NCBI GenBank assembly: GCA_963792385.1
Contig: CAWBVZ010000002.1
Location: 186,001 to 250,000 of the forward strand
From: DASSUW01 sp963792385
GTDB lineage: Bacteria; Actinomycetota; Thermoleophilia; Solirubrobacterales; Solirubrobacteraceae
Direction: 5' to 3'
Length of the DNA: 64,000 nucleotides
Shown here: piece after piece, positions 8,559-16,673 of the stretch
Layout: each line of letters opens with the position of its first letter
Position numbering within the stretch: the stretch's first letter is position 1
Translations under genes and position numbers: made by a program
The notes under the pieces: model-generated
Seen by the model: the letters and a program-made list of their open reading frames with translations, nothing else
What the model was told of the DNA's origin: nothing
Database searches by the model: none

Positions 8559-9415
8559 GCGAGCGCCGCGCGCTCCCGGCGGCGCCCGACGGCAGCGACC
8601 CGCGGGCGCTGCTGCCGGCGATCGAGCCCGACCGCCAGGTCACCGACTGGGGCCGGTCCGAGCGCGTCGAGGGCGTCCTCGACGCCACGCTGTACGAGTT
8701 CCTCTACCACTACTGGTTCCGCTGCGAGGTCGAGGGGATCGAGCACGTCCCCGCCACCGGCGGCGCCCTGCTCGTCGCCAACCACGCCGGTGCGCTGCCG
8801 CCGGACGCGGCGATGATCGCCAAGGCGATCAAGGAGGAGCACAGCCGGGCGCGGCCGCTGCACCTGACCGTCGAGCACTTCTTCAAGGGATATCCCGGAC
8901 TGGCGATGCTCGTCAACAAGATCGGCGGCGTGCCCGCGCATCCCGCCAACGTGCATCGCCTGCTGTACGACGAGCAGCAGCTCGTGCTCGTGTTCCCGGA
9001 GGGCCGCAAGGGCAGCGAGAAGCTCTACAAGGACCGCTACCGGCTGCGCCGCTTCGGCCGCGGCGGCTTCGTCGAGGCGGCGATGCGGGCCGGGGCGCCG
9101 ATCGTTCCCATCGCCGTGCTGGGTGCCGAGGAGGCGATGCCGACGTTCGCCCAGATCGGCGCGCTGCAGCGCCTCACGAAGCTGATCTACTTCCCGGTCA
9201 CGCCGCTGTTCCCGCACTTCGGGCTGCTCGGAGCCGCCTACCTGCCCGCCAAGTTCCGCATCCGCTTCCTCGAGCCGATCCCCACCGACCAGTGGGGCGA
9301 GCGCCCGTGGGACGACAAGGGGCTCGTGCAGACGGTCGCCGAGGACGTGCGCTCGCGGATCCAGGACGAGCTGATCGACCTCGTCGCCCACCGGCGGTCC
9401 GTGTGGCTGGGCTGA
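8555..9415 (+). CDS. PlsC-type 1-acyl-glycerol-3-phosphate acyltransferase family protein
   Basis: A 286-residue lysophospholipid acyltransferase-like protein. Motif 1 is NHAGALPPDA (N76-H77) and motif 3 is VFPEGRKG (about residues 146-153). The NHxGxLPxD form is the actinobacterial variant. It probably acylates a glycerophospholipid intermediate at the membrane. The GTG start overlaps the upstream stop, and its own stop overlaps the next gene's start. An acyltransferase next to an NAD-dependent epimerase suggests a joint role in lipid or envelope precursor metabolism. Confidence 0.85.
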   Translation: MSERRALPAAPDGSDPRALLPAIEPDRQVTDWGRSERVEGVLDATLYEFLYHYWFRCEVEGIEHVPATGGALLVANHAGALPPDAAMIAKAIKEEHSRARPLHLTVEHFFKGYPGLAMLVNKIGGVPAHPANVHRLLYDEQQLVLVFPEGRKGSEKLYKDRYRLRRFGRGGFVEAAMRAGAPIVPIAVLGAEEAMPTFAQIGALQRLTKLIYFPVTPLFPHFGLLGAAYLPAKFRIRFLEPIPTDQWGERPWDDKGLVQTVAEDVRSRIQDELIDLVAHRRSVWLG

Positions 9416-10461
9416 GCTCCAAGCGGATCCTCGTCACCGGCGTCTCGACGCACTGGGGCGGGCGGCTCGCGCAGGCGCTCGAGAAGAACCCGGCGATCGA
9501 GGCGATCATCGGCGTCGGCACCGACGACCCCACCTGCGAGCTCGAGCGCACCGAGTTCGTCCGCGTCGGCCTCCAGCACGCGCTGCTGCGCCGGATCGTG
9601 CAGGCGGCGGAGATCGACACGGTGATCGACACGCGGATGATCGTCGACTCCCTGACGGCGTCGGCGCGCGTCGCCCACGAGGCGAACGTGATCGGGACGA
9701 TGAACATCCTCGCCGCCTGCGGCGGACCTGACTCGCCGGTGCGCAAGGTCGTCGTCAAGTCCTCCGCGCACTACTACGGCTGCGAGCAGGACGACCCCGC
9801 CTATTTCATCGAGACCATGCGCCGCCCGCATCCGCCGCGTACGCGACTGGAGTCGGACATCGTGGAGGCCGAGAAGGCCGTCGACGGCTTCGCTGAGCGC
9901 AATTCGGACGTCACGGTCACCGTGCTGCGGTTCTCGAACGCGCTCGGGCCGGGCCTGCGCACCTCGCACACGGAGTTACTTGCGCACCCGGCGGTGCCCT
10001 GCATCCTCGGCTTCGACCCGCGCTACCAGTTCATCCACGAGGAAGACCTCGTCGGCGTCCTGCAGTTCGCCGCCGAGCGCGACCTGCCCGGGGTCTACAA
10101 CGCCGCCGCGGACGGCGTGCTGGCGCTCTCGGAGGTGGCCTCGCTGCTCGGCCGCCCGCTCGCCCCGATCCTGCCGCCGTGGGGCACCTGGCTCGCGACA
10201 GCGGCGCTGCGCCAGGTTGGCATCCGGGTGCCGGAGGAGGTGCGCAACCAGCTCCGTTACGGCCGCGGGCTCGACAACCGCAAGCTCAAGGGCGCCGGCT
10301 ACTCGTTCGGCTTCACGACCCGCGAGACGGTGCTCAAGCACGCCGAGGCGATGCGCGTGCGGTCGCTGCGGCGCGACGAGGGCGAGCCGTACCGCTACGA
10401 GCGCGAAGTCGAGGAGTTTCTGCGCTGGAGTCCGAGCGTGAGGCGCCGCGGGACGGTGTAA
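9403..10461 (+). CDS. NAD-dependent epimerase/dehydratase (extended SDR)
   Basis: A 352-residue protein with an N-terminal Rossmann motif (ILVTGVSTHWGGRL, a variant of GxxGxxG) and downstream extended-SDR landmarks: SSAHYYGC where the catalytic Tyr lies, and ALGPG. The sugar or other substrate is unknown. The likely GTG start at 9403 overlaps the acyltransferase stop by 13 bp; no better start exists between it and the Rossmann motif. It is the last gene of a three-gene overlapping set. Confidence 0.85.
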   Translation: MAGLSSKRILVTGVSTHWGGRLAQALEKNPAIEAIIGVGTDDPTCELERTEFVRVGLQHALLRRIVQAAEIDTVIDTRMIVDSLTASARVAHEANVIGTMNILAACGGPDSPVRKVVVKSSAHYYGCEQDDPAYFIETMRRPHPPRTRLESDIVEAEKAVDGFAERNSDVTVTVLRFSNALGPGLRTSHTELLAHPAVPCILGFDPRYQFIHEEDLVGVLQFAAERDLPGVYNAAADGVLALSEVASLLGRPLAPILPPWGTWLATAALRQVGIRVPEEVRNQLRYGRGLDNRKLKGAGYSFGFTTRETVLKHAEAMRVRSLRRDEGEPYRYEREVEEFLRWSPSVRRRGTV

Positions 10462-10538
10462 CACTCAGGGGTGTAACGCGATACGGGTTGCAGGGGTTCT
10501 CTCCTTCCGACCGAACGCCTACCATCAGCGAGCCCCCA

Positions 10539-11579
10539 ATGCCCCGTCGCCTGTTTGCCGTAGTCCTGATTGCCGTAGGAGTCCTCCTCGTGGGGACCGG
10601 GAGCCTGTACGCCTTCGACCGGTCGGTGAAGGAGAAGATCGCCGAGGGCGTCACGGTCAACGGCGTGGACGTCGGCGGGCTGACGCCGCAGGCGGCGCGC
10701 GTGAAGCTGAGCGCCGCGCTGCTGAAGCCGCTCGACCGCCCGGTCAGCGTGCGCTATCAGGGGCGCCGTTTCACGCTTACGGAGGAGCAGGCGCAGATCG
10801 CGGTCGACATCGACGGCTCGGTCGACCGCGCGCTTGCCGCCTCGCGCGCCGGGAACCTGCTGACGCGGACGTGGCGCGAGGTCCGGGGTGCGGAGCTGGA
10901 CGCCAAGGTCGAGGCGAAGATCTCGTGGTCGCGTGCGGCGGTCCGCAAGGTCGTGCGGCGCGTCCGCGACAAGCTCACCATCGAGCCACGCGACGCCAAG
11001 GTCGACCTCGAGTCCGGCGACGTGAACCCGGTGACGTCGCGCGACGGCCGTGCCGTCGACACGCGCGGGCTCCGGCGCAACATCCAGGCCGAGCTGCTCG
11101 ACGCTGGTGACACGCGGATCGCACGCGTGCGCACCTCGGTGGTCAAGCCGAAGGTCACCACGGAGGAGCTCGCCAAGGAGTATCCGGCGATCCTGGTCGT
11201 CAACCGCGGCGCCTTCAAGTTGACGCTCTACAAGGACCTCAAGCCGGCCAAGACGTACGGCATTGCGGTCGGCCAGATCGGCCTCGAGACGCCCGCCGGC
11301 CTCTACCACATCCAGAACAAGGCCGAGAACCCGGCCTGGAGCGTCCCGAACTCCGCCTGGGCGGGCGACCTCGCCGGCACCGTCGTGCCCGGCGGCACGC
11401 CGCAGAACCCGCTGAAGGCGCGCTGGCTGGGGATCTTCGACGGCGCCGGCATCCACGGCACCGACGCCTCTGGCTCGATCGGCAGCGCCGCCTCGCATGG
11501 CTGCATCCGGATGCTGATCCCGGACGTGATCGAGCTCTACGACCAGGTTCCGGTCGGCGCTCCGATCTACATCGCGTAG
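10539..11579 (+). CDS. L,D-transpeptidase (YkuD) with N-terminal peptidoglycan-binding domain
   Basis: A 346-residue envelope enzyme. Residues 1-25 form a signal anchor (RRLFAVVLIAVGVLLVGTG). A VanW/PGBD_4-like region follows (VNGVDVGGLTPQAARVKL), and residues about 220-346 are the YkuD catalytic domain. The active-site signature is complete: IHGT, then SHGCIRM with Cys322. It should form 3-3 cross-links in the cell wall from the outside of the membrane. The gene ends beside a small hairpin element (11583-11629). Confidence 0.94.
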   Translation: MPRRLFAVVLIAVGVLLVGTGSLYAFDRSVKEKIAEGVTVNGVDVGGLTPQAARVKLSAALLKPLDRPVSVRYQGRRFTLTEEQAQIAVDIDGSVDRALAASRAGNLLTRTWREVRGAELDAKVEAKISWSRAAVRKVVRRVRDKLTIEPRDAKVDLESGDVNPVTSRDGRAVDTRGLRRNIQAELLDAGDTRIARVRTSVVKPKVTTEELAKEYPAILVVNRGAFKLTLYKDLKPAKTYGIAVGQIGLETPAGLYHIQNKAENPAWSVPNSAWAGDLAGTVVPGGTPQNPLKARWLGIFDGAGIHGTDASGSIGSAASHGCIRMLIPDVIELYDQVPVGAPIYIA

Positions 11580-11582
11580 CTC

Positions 11583-11629
11583 GGCGAACGTCAGCCGCGC
11601 TGCCCTACCCAGCTGAAGTTCGTCCCGCC
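11583..11629. repeat. Short stop-codon palindrome, family 1 (copy E1)
   Basis: A compact inverted repeat lies between two convergent genes. Arms CGAACGTCAGC (11585-11595) and GCTGAAGTTCG (11612-11622) pair in 10 of 11 positions around a 16-bp loop. It contains CTACCCAGC, which on the minus strand gives the last codons and TAG stop of the small gene at 11605-11901. The right half resembles the right ends of the larger elements at 24.7 and 51.36 kb. A bidirectional terminator function is plausible. Confidence 0.6.
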
Positions 11630-11901
11630 AGGCCGATCTCGGCCACGGGCACTTCCTGCCAGCCCTGCTGCAACAGGGAGGCGTGATGGTCCTGGTGGCG
11701 AATGCAGAGGGTGCCGATGAACACGCCCTCGCGCACCTGCTTGCGCATCACCGCGTACCACATGGTCGTCGCGTCGCCCGTGCCCTGGATCCGATGCCAG
11801 GGCTTCGGTGGCGGCTTGTCGGACGTCGCGATGTCTGCCTCCACGAGCTGGCGCTGGGTCGCCACCTGACCCGTGGAGGTATCGATGAAGAACACGGCCA
11901 C
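11605..11901 (-). CDS. Small protein, function unknown
   Basis: About 98 residues (VFFIDTSTGQVATQRQLVEA ... ending GRTSAG). Nearly every codon in this frame ends in G or C, and the protein has a natural composition (several Trp, His and Met), so I take it as real. Contents include KPPPKPWHRIQGTGDATTMWY and LCIRHQDHHASLLQQGWQEVPV. No known domain is recognised. Start candidates are GTG at 11901 or 11895. Either one overlaps the ATG region of the divergent recombinase gene by about 10-17 bp, so one of the two starts may be misplaced. The last residues and stop lie in palindrome E1. Confidence 0.6.
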   Translation of the reverse strand: MAVFFIDTSTGQVATQRQLVEADIATSDKPPPKPWHRIQGTGDATTMWYAVMRKQVREGVFIGTLCIRHQDHHASLLQQGWQEVPVAEIGLAGRTSAG

Positions 11902-12805
11902 GCCGCCGCAGGCTAGCGACGTCTGGGCGGCGGCCCTACGCCGCTTCGACCGCGACCTGCAGCGCCGCGGCGCCGCCGACCGCACCCGCCGGGCGTACGG
12001 GGCCGACATCGGCGAGCTGGCCACGTGGGCGGCCGCGCAGGGCATCGAGCCGGCCGCGATGACCTACCGCGTGCTGCGCGGGTACGCCGCCCGCCTCTCC
12101 GACCGCGGCGCCGCACCGCGCACGCTGGCGCGCAAGCTGGCCTCCTCGCGGGCGTTCTTCCGGTCGATGGTCGAGCACGAGGACATGGCCGCCAACCCGG
12201 CCGACCTGCTGCCCGCGCCCAAGCGGCCCCAGCCGCTGCCGCGCACGATCAAGGCGAGCGACGTCGCGACGCTGCTGGACCGGATCCCGGCCACGACCCC
12301 GCTCGAGATGCGCGACCGCGCGCTGTTCGAGCTCGCCTACGCGTGCGGCCTGCGCGCCGAGGAGCTGGTGAACCTCGACGCCGAGTCGGTGGACTTCGAC
12401 CGCGAGCACGTACGCGTGGAGGGCAAGGGCGGCAAGACGCGCTTCGTCCCCGCCGGCGAGCCCGCGCTGGCCGCGCTCACGCGCTACCTGGAGCGCGGCC
12501 GGCCCGCGCTCTCGGCGGCGTCCGGCGACCCCGCGTTGTTCCTCTCCAAGTCGGGCCGGCGGCTCTCGACGTCCGACGTGCGCCGCCGCCTGCGGGTGTG
12601 GGCGCGGCACGCCGCGGCTCAGGGAGCGGTCCATCCCCACGCCCTCCGCCATTCGTTCGCGACGCATCTGCTGGAGGGCGGGGCGGACCTGCGCGCCATC
12701 CAGGAGCTTCTCGGACATGCATCGATCTCCACTACCCAGGTCTACACTCGGGTAGAGTCAGCCCGTCTGCGCGCGGCCTATCTGCGCAGCCATCCGCGGG
12801 CATAA
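11885..12805 (+). CDS. xerD: Tyrosine recombinase XerC/XerD
   Basis: A 306-residue Xer-type site-specific recombinase for chromosome dimer resolution. It has an N-terminal SAM-like core-binding domain (residues about 10-110) and a catalytic domain with all key residues: R157 (CGLRAEEL), K181, H252 and R255 (HPHALRHSFATHLLEGG), H278 (LLGHAS) and Y287 (TQVYTRV). I used the ATG at 11885; an in-frame ATG at 11873 adds four residues. XerC versus XerD cannot be told by eye. Position beside a chromosomal sigma factor argues for a housekeeping Xer rather than a phage integrase. Confidence 0.9.
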   Translation: MKNTATPPQASDVWAAALRRFDRDLQRRGAADRTRRAYGADIGELATWAAAQGIEPAAMTYRVLRGYAARLSDRGAAPRTLARKLASSRAFFRSMVEHEDMAANPADLLPAPKRPQPLPRTIKASDVATLLDRIPATTPLEMRDRALFELAYACGLRAEELVNLDAESVDFDREHVRVEGKGGKTRFVPAGEPALAALTRYLERGRPALSAASGDPALFLSKSGRRLSTSDVRRRLRVWARHAAAQGAVHPHALRHSFATHLLEGGADLRAIQELLGHASISTTQVYTRVESARLRAAYLRSHPRA

Positions 12806-12820
12806 CGGGAGAGGCAGGCT

Positions 12821-13606
12821 CTGGAAACCAACGTCAAAGCGCTCGAGCTTAAAGACCTCTGGCGACGCTATAAGGAAGAGGCGTTCGAGCCGGCAAGGGA
12901 GAAGCTCGTCGTCGCTTACTCGCCGCTCGTGAAGTACGTCGCCGGCCGGATGTCCTCGGGCCTGCCTGCCCATGTCGAGGAGTCCGACCTCATCTCCTAC
13001 GGCCTGATCGGGCTCATCAATGCGATCGAGCGGTTCGATCCCGACCGCGAGATCAAGTTCGAGACGTACGCGATCACGCGCATCAAGGGCGCGATCATCG
13101 ACGAGCTGCGAGCGCTCGACTGGGTGCCGCGGTCGGTGCGCGCCCGGGCACGCGAGATCGAGCGCGTCCACGCGAAGCTCGAGCACCGCCTGCACCGGAC
13201 GCCGACGGACGAGGAGATGGCCCGCGACCTCGGGCTCTCGGCCGAGGAGTTCCAGGAGGCGCTGGTCAAGATCTCCAACTCGACCGTCGTCGCGCTGGAC
13301 GAGCTGTGGGCGGTCTCCGACGCCTCGGGCGACCAGGTGTCGCTGCTGGACACGATCCAGGACCACGACGCGCCCGATCCACAGCAGCTGCTCGACGCGT
13401 CCGAGCTCAAGGACCGCCTTGCCGACGCGATCAGCGCCCTGCCGGAGCGCGAGAAGCTCGTGATCGCGCTCTATTACTACGAGAACCTGACGCTGCGGGA
13501 GATCGGCGAGGTCCTGGGCGTGACCGAGTCACGCATCTCGCAGCTGCATACGAAGGCCGTGCTGCGCCTGAAGTCTCGCCTCCAGGGCGACAACCTCAGG
13601 GATTGA
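12821..13606 (+). CDS. whiG: RNA polymerase sigma factor, FliA/WhiG (sigma-28) family
   Basis: A sigma-70 family factor of about 261 residues with regions 2, 3 and 4. Region 2 reads DLISYGLIGLINAIERFDP and FETYAITRIKGAIIDELR. Region 4 ends LREIGEVLGVTESRISQLHTKAVLRLKSRL. The length and the VPRSVRARAREIE linker mark the FliA/WhiG group (motility or developmental genes). The N-terminal residues ETNVKALELKDLWRRYKEEA are encoded upstream of the first GTG (12929), and the best start is a CTG at 12821 after GGGAGAGG. It follows the recombinase by 15 bp. Confidence 0.88.
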   Translation: METNVKALELKDLWRRYKEEAFEPAREKLVVAYSPLVKYVAGRMSSGLPAHVEESDLISYGLIGLINAIERFDPDREIKFETYAITRIKGAIIDELRALDWVPRSVRARAREIERVHAKLEHRLHRTPTDEEMARDLGLSAEEFQEALVKISNSTVVALDELWAVSDASGDQVSLLDTIQDHDAPDPQQLLDASELKDRLADAISALPEREKLVIALYYYENLTLREIGEVLGVTESRISQLHTKAVLRLKSRLQGDNLRD

Positions 13607-13616
13607 CGCTAGGTTT

Positions 13617-13640
13617 CCTCCTCCCACCAGGGAGAGGAGG
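13617..13640 (+). promoter_or_regulatory. Hairpin covering the Shine-Dalgarno of the EF-G-like gene
   Basis: CCTCCTCCC (13617-13625) can pair with GGGAGAGGAGG (13630-13640) with a 2-nt bulge. The right arm is also the strong ribosome-binding region of the ATG at 13651. Pairing would hide the site, so translation control or simple termination after the sigma gene are both possible. Confidence 0.3.
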
Positions 13641-13650
13641 AGCAGGTCAC

Positions 13651-15705
13651 ATGCAGGCCGCAGACAGGATTCGCAACGTGGCTCTAGTCGGCCACCGGGG
13701 GAGCGGGAAGACGTCGCTGCACGAGGCCCTCTTGCACGAGGCCGGCGCGACGACCCGACTCGGCTCGGTGGCCGACGGTACGACGGTCTCGGACGCAGAC
13801 GAGGACGAGAAGGCGCGTGGGATGTCGATCTCCGCGTCGCTCGCGTCGTTCGAGTGGCGGGACGTGAAGGTCAACCTCATCGACACCCCCGGCGAGCCGT
13901 CGTTCATCGCCGACGCGCTCGGCGCCCTGCGGGTGTGCGAGTCGGCCGTGTTCGTCGTCAACGCCGTGCTCGGCGTCGAGGTGAGCACGCAACGGCTGTG
14001 GGAGCGCGCCAAGGAGCTCGGCGTCGCCCGTCTCATCTACGTGAACATGCTCGATCGCGAGCGGGCGGACTTCTTCCGCACCCTCGAGTCGCTCAAGGCG
14101 GCGTTCGGGCCGCACGTGGTCGCGACCGAGATCCCGATCGGCTCGGAGCACAACACGCGCGGCGTGATCGACCTCGTGGACATGAAGGCGTACGAGTACG
14201 CCGACGGCACGTGCAGCGAGATCCCGATCCCCGACGACCTGGCCGATGTCGCGCAGGAGTACCGCGAGAAGCTGATGGACGAGGTCGCGGAGAACTCCGA
14301 GGCGCTGATGGAGCGCTACCTCGAGGGCGAGGACATCGCCCACGACGAGATCGTCACCGCGCTCGAGGACGGCACCGACCACGGGCACATCTTCCCGGTC
14401 ACCTGCGGCGTCGCGACCACCCAGCTGGCCTCGAACCGGCTGCTCGACGCGATCGTCGACGACCTGCCCTCACCGGTGCAGCACGGCGGCCTGCAGCTCG
14501 ACGGGATGAAGCTCGAGCCGGACCCCGACGCCGACATGTACGCGTACGTGTTCAAGACGCGCGCCGACCCGTACTCCGGCCGCATCAACCTCTTCCGGGT
14601 CTACCAGGGCACCGTCAACCACGACTCGCACGTGCTCAATACGCGCGCCCACTCCAAGGAGCGGATCGGCCAGCTGCTCGTCCCGCAGGGCAAGGACGTC
14701 AAGCAGACCGAGGCGTTCGGGCCGGGCGACATCGGCGCCGTCGCCAAGCTCAAGGAGACGCGCGCCGGCGACTGGCTGGCGTCGCGCGACGAGCCGATCG
14801 TGATGCCGTCGATCAGGCTCCCCGCACCCGTGATGGCGTTCGCGATGGAGCCGAAGTCCAAGGGCGACGAGGACAAGGTGTTCACCGCTCTCCGGCGCCT
14901 GCAGGAGGAGGATCCGACGATCGACCTGCACCGTGACGCGCAGACCGGCGAGCAGATCGTCGCCGGGCTCTCACAGATCCACGTCGAGGTGATCGTGGAG
15001 CGCATGCGCGCGCGGTTCGGCGCCGAGGTGACGCTGAAGCCGCCGCGGGTGCCCTACCAGGAGACGATCCGCCAGGGCGCCAAGGCGCACGGCCGGCACA
15101 AGAAGCAGACCGGCGGCCGCGGCCAGTTCGGCGACTGCCACATCGAGATCGAGCCGCTCGCCGACGGCGAGTTCGAGTTCGTCAACGCGATCAAGGGCGG
15201 CGTGATCCCGCAGGGGTTCATCCCGGCGGTCGAGAAGGGCGTGCTCGACGCGATGCAGGAGGGCGCCGTCGCCGGCTACCCGGTCAAGGGCGTGCGCGTG
15301 AAGCTGTTCGACGGCTCCTACCACTCCGTCGACTCGTCGGAGATGGCGTTCCGGCTGGCCGGGTCGCTCGCCATGAGGCAGGCGCTCAGCTCGGCCGGCG
15401 CGGTGCTGCTGGAGCCGATCATGCTCCTGACCGCGTCCGTGCCCGACTCCGCCGTCGGCGACGTGATGGGCGACCTGTCCTCGCGCCGCGGCCGCCCGCT
15501 CGGCACCGAGGCCGTTGCCGGCATGGTCGAGGTCAAGGCCGAGATCCCGATGTCGGAGGTGCTCAGCTACGCGCCCGACCTGCGGTCGCTGACCGGCGGT
15601 CAGGGCGAGTACACGATGGAGTTCCTGCGCTACGAGGAGGTCCCGGCGCACCTCGCCCAGAAGGTGGTGGAGAAAGCCCAGGAGCAGGAGGAAGTGCGGG
15701 CCTAG
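13651..15705 (+). CDS. Elongation factor G-like protein (EF-G2 type)
   Basis: A 684-residue translational GTPase with the EF-G domain order. G1 is GHRGSGKT (residues 14-21), G2/G3 follow with DTPGEPSF, and domains II-V end at LRYEEVPAHLAQK. It differs from canonical EF-G: the G4 motif NKxD reads NMLDRE, and domain IV carries GRHKKQTGGRGQFGD. Such EF-G-like paralogues are common in actinobacteria and have unclear roles, so I do not call it fusA. It has a strong ribosome-binding site (GGAGAGGAGGAG). Confidence 0.9.
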   Translation: MQAADRIRNVALVGHRGSGKTSLHEALLHEAGATTRLGSVADGTTVSDADEDEKARGMSISASLASFEWRDVKVNLIDTPGEPSFIADALGALRVCESAVFVVNAVLGVEVSTQRLWERAKELGVARLIYVNMLDRERADFFRTLESLKAAFGPHVVATEIPIGSEHNTRGVIDLVDMKAYEYADGTCSEIPIPDDLADVAQEYREKLMDEVAENSEALMERYLEGEDIAHDEIVTALEDGTDHGHIFPVTCGVATTQLASNRLLDAIVDDLPSPVQHGGLQLDGMKLEPDPDADMYAYVFKTRADPYSGRINLFRVYQGTVNHDSHVLNTRAHSKERIGQLLVPQGKDVKQTEAFGPGDIGAVAKLKETRAGDWLASRDEPIVMPSIRLPAPVMAFAMEPKSKGDEDKVFTALRRLQEEDPTIDLHRDAQTGEQIVAGLSQIHVEVIVERMRARFGAEVTLKPPRVPYQETIRQGAKAHGRHKKQTGGRGQFGDCHIEIEPLADGEFEFVNAIKGGVIPQGFIPAVEKGVLDAMQEGAVAGYPVKGVRVKLFDGSYHSVDSSEMAFRLAGSLAMRQALSSAGAVLLEPIMLLTASVPDSAVGDVMGDLSSRRGRPLGTEAVAGMVEVKAEIPMSEVLSYAPDLRSLTGGQGEYTMEFLRYEEVPAHLAQKVVEKAQEQEEVRA

Positions 15706-15720
15706 CTACCCTGCCGGGTC

Positions 15721-16422
15721 GTGGCACGGTCGCGAGACATCCGAACCAACCAGAGCGACATCGCCTGCGACGTGTGCGGGCGGACGCTGCTGCGTGGTGA
15801 GCACCCGGAGACGTTCCTGGCCGGTGGCTCGCGGCGCCAGGTGTGCGACCTGTGCACGGCGCGGGCGCAGCACGAGGGCTGGATCCGCGAGTCCGGCGGT
15901 GACGAGCTCGAGCTGCGCCACACCCGTCACGACGGGCGCGGGCGCTCGCTGCGCGACCGGCTGCGCGGGCGGCGCGAGCGGGCGCGCGAGACGCAGGAGG
16001 AAATGGCGGCGACGGCCGACGACGCGCCGCCGCACGAGGAGCCGGATGCACCCGCGCGCCGCGCCGTCGAGCCGCCGCGGCGGCCGCGGCACGTGCGCGC
16101 GGTGCCGACCAACGCCGACCTCAAGATGCAGCGCGCGCTCGAGATCTTCAACGCGTCGGACCACACGCGCACGGTCGGCGGGGTGGCGCGCTCGCTCGGG
16201 GCGCCCGCGGTATGCGTGCGCCCGCGCACGGACCGTCCCAGCGTCGTCTCGATCACCGTGATGTGGGAGCTCAGCTGGTACCGGTTCGAGATCGACCTGT
16301 CCGACGAAGCGGGCGGCGTGCGCCGCGAGGGCCAGGGCGACGAGCTCTCCGATCTGTCGCCCGAGGAGCAGGAAGCGAACGCCGCCGCCGATGAGCGCGG
16401 GGCCCTGCATCTAGACACATGA
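15721..16422 (+). CDS. Zinc-ribbon-containing protein, function unknown
   Basis: A 233-residue protein starting with GTG. Residues about 16-46 hold two Cys pairs (CDVC and CDLC) like a treble-clef or zinc-ribbon. A low-complexity Arg/Glu/Pro linker (residues 70-125) follows, then a compact C-terminal region containing RALEIFNASDHTRTVGGVARSLGAP and ITVMWELSWYRFEIDLSD. The N-terminus suggests nucleic-acid or protein contacts. I do not recognise the family. It follows the EF-G-like gene by 15 bp. Confidence 0.65.
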   Translation: MARSRDIRTNQSDIACDVCGRTLLRGEHPETFLAGGSRRQVCDLCTARAQHEGWIRESGGDELELRHTRHDGRGRSLRDRLRGRRERARETQEEMAATADDAPPHEEPDAPARRAVEPPRRPRHVRAVPTNADLKMQRALEIFNASDHTRTVGGVARSLGAPAVCVRPRTDRPSVVSITVMWELSWYRFEIDLSDEAGGVRREGQGDELSDLSPEEQEANAAADERGALHLDT

Positions 16423-16462
16423 ACGATGCACCAGGCAGCAGCGCTTTGTTAGCGTGCGCAGT

Positions 16463-16672
16463 GTGATTTATTGCGTCGTGCCCGAGCCGCTCTCGGACGA
16501 GCTCTACGAGAAGTTGTCGAACTACTACGCGGACGACCCCAACGTCGAGGTGATCGTCGACCGGCGCAAGAGCGAGCGCCGCGACGCCGGCGGCGGCGGC
16601 GGTCAGCGCGAGGTGCGCGACCGGCGGCGGCCCCGAGTAGTGGGCGACTTCCCGCCGCTGTCTGCCGCATAG
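16463..16672 (+). CDS. Small protein with VEVIVDRRKSERR motif
   Basis: A protein of about 69 residues (IYCVVPEPLSDELYEKLSNY, then DPNVEVIVDRRKSERR, then a Gly/Arg-rich tail). This short motif looks familiar to me from small uncharacterised bacterial proteins; no function is known to me. GTG at 16463 is preferred over GTG at 16454. The stop lies 1 bp before the next gene's start, so the two are probably coupled. Confidence 0.6.
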   Translation: MIYCVVPEPLSDELYEKLSNYYADDPNVEVIVDRRKSERRDAGGGGGQREVRDRRRPRVVGDFPPLSAA

Positions 16673-16673
16673 C

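Noticed and set aside
11885..12805. Phage or integrative-element integrase
   Set aside because: The recombinase has the length and motifs of host Xer proteins and sits next to a chromosomal sigma factor; no attachment-site duplication or phage gene is near.
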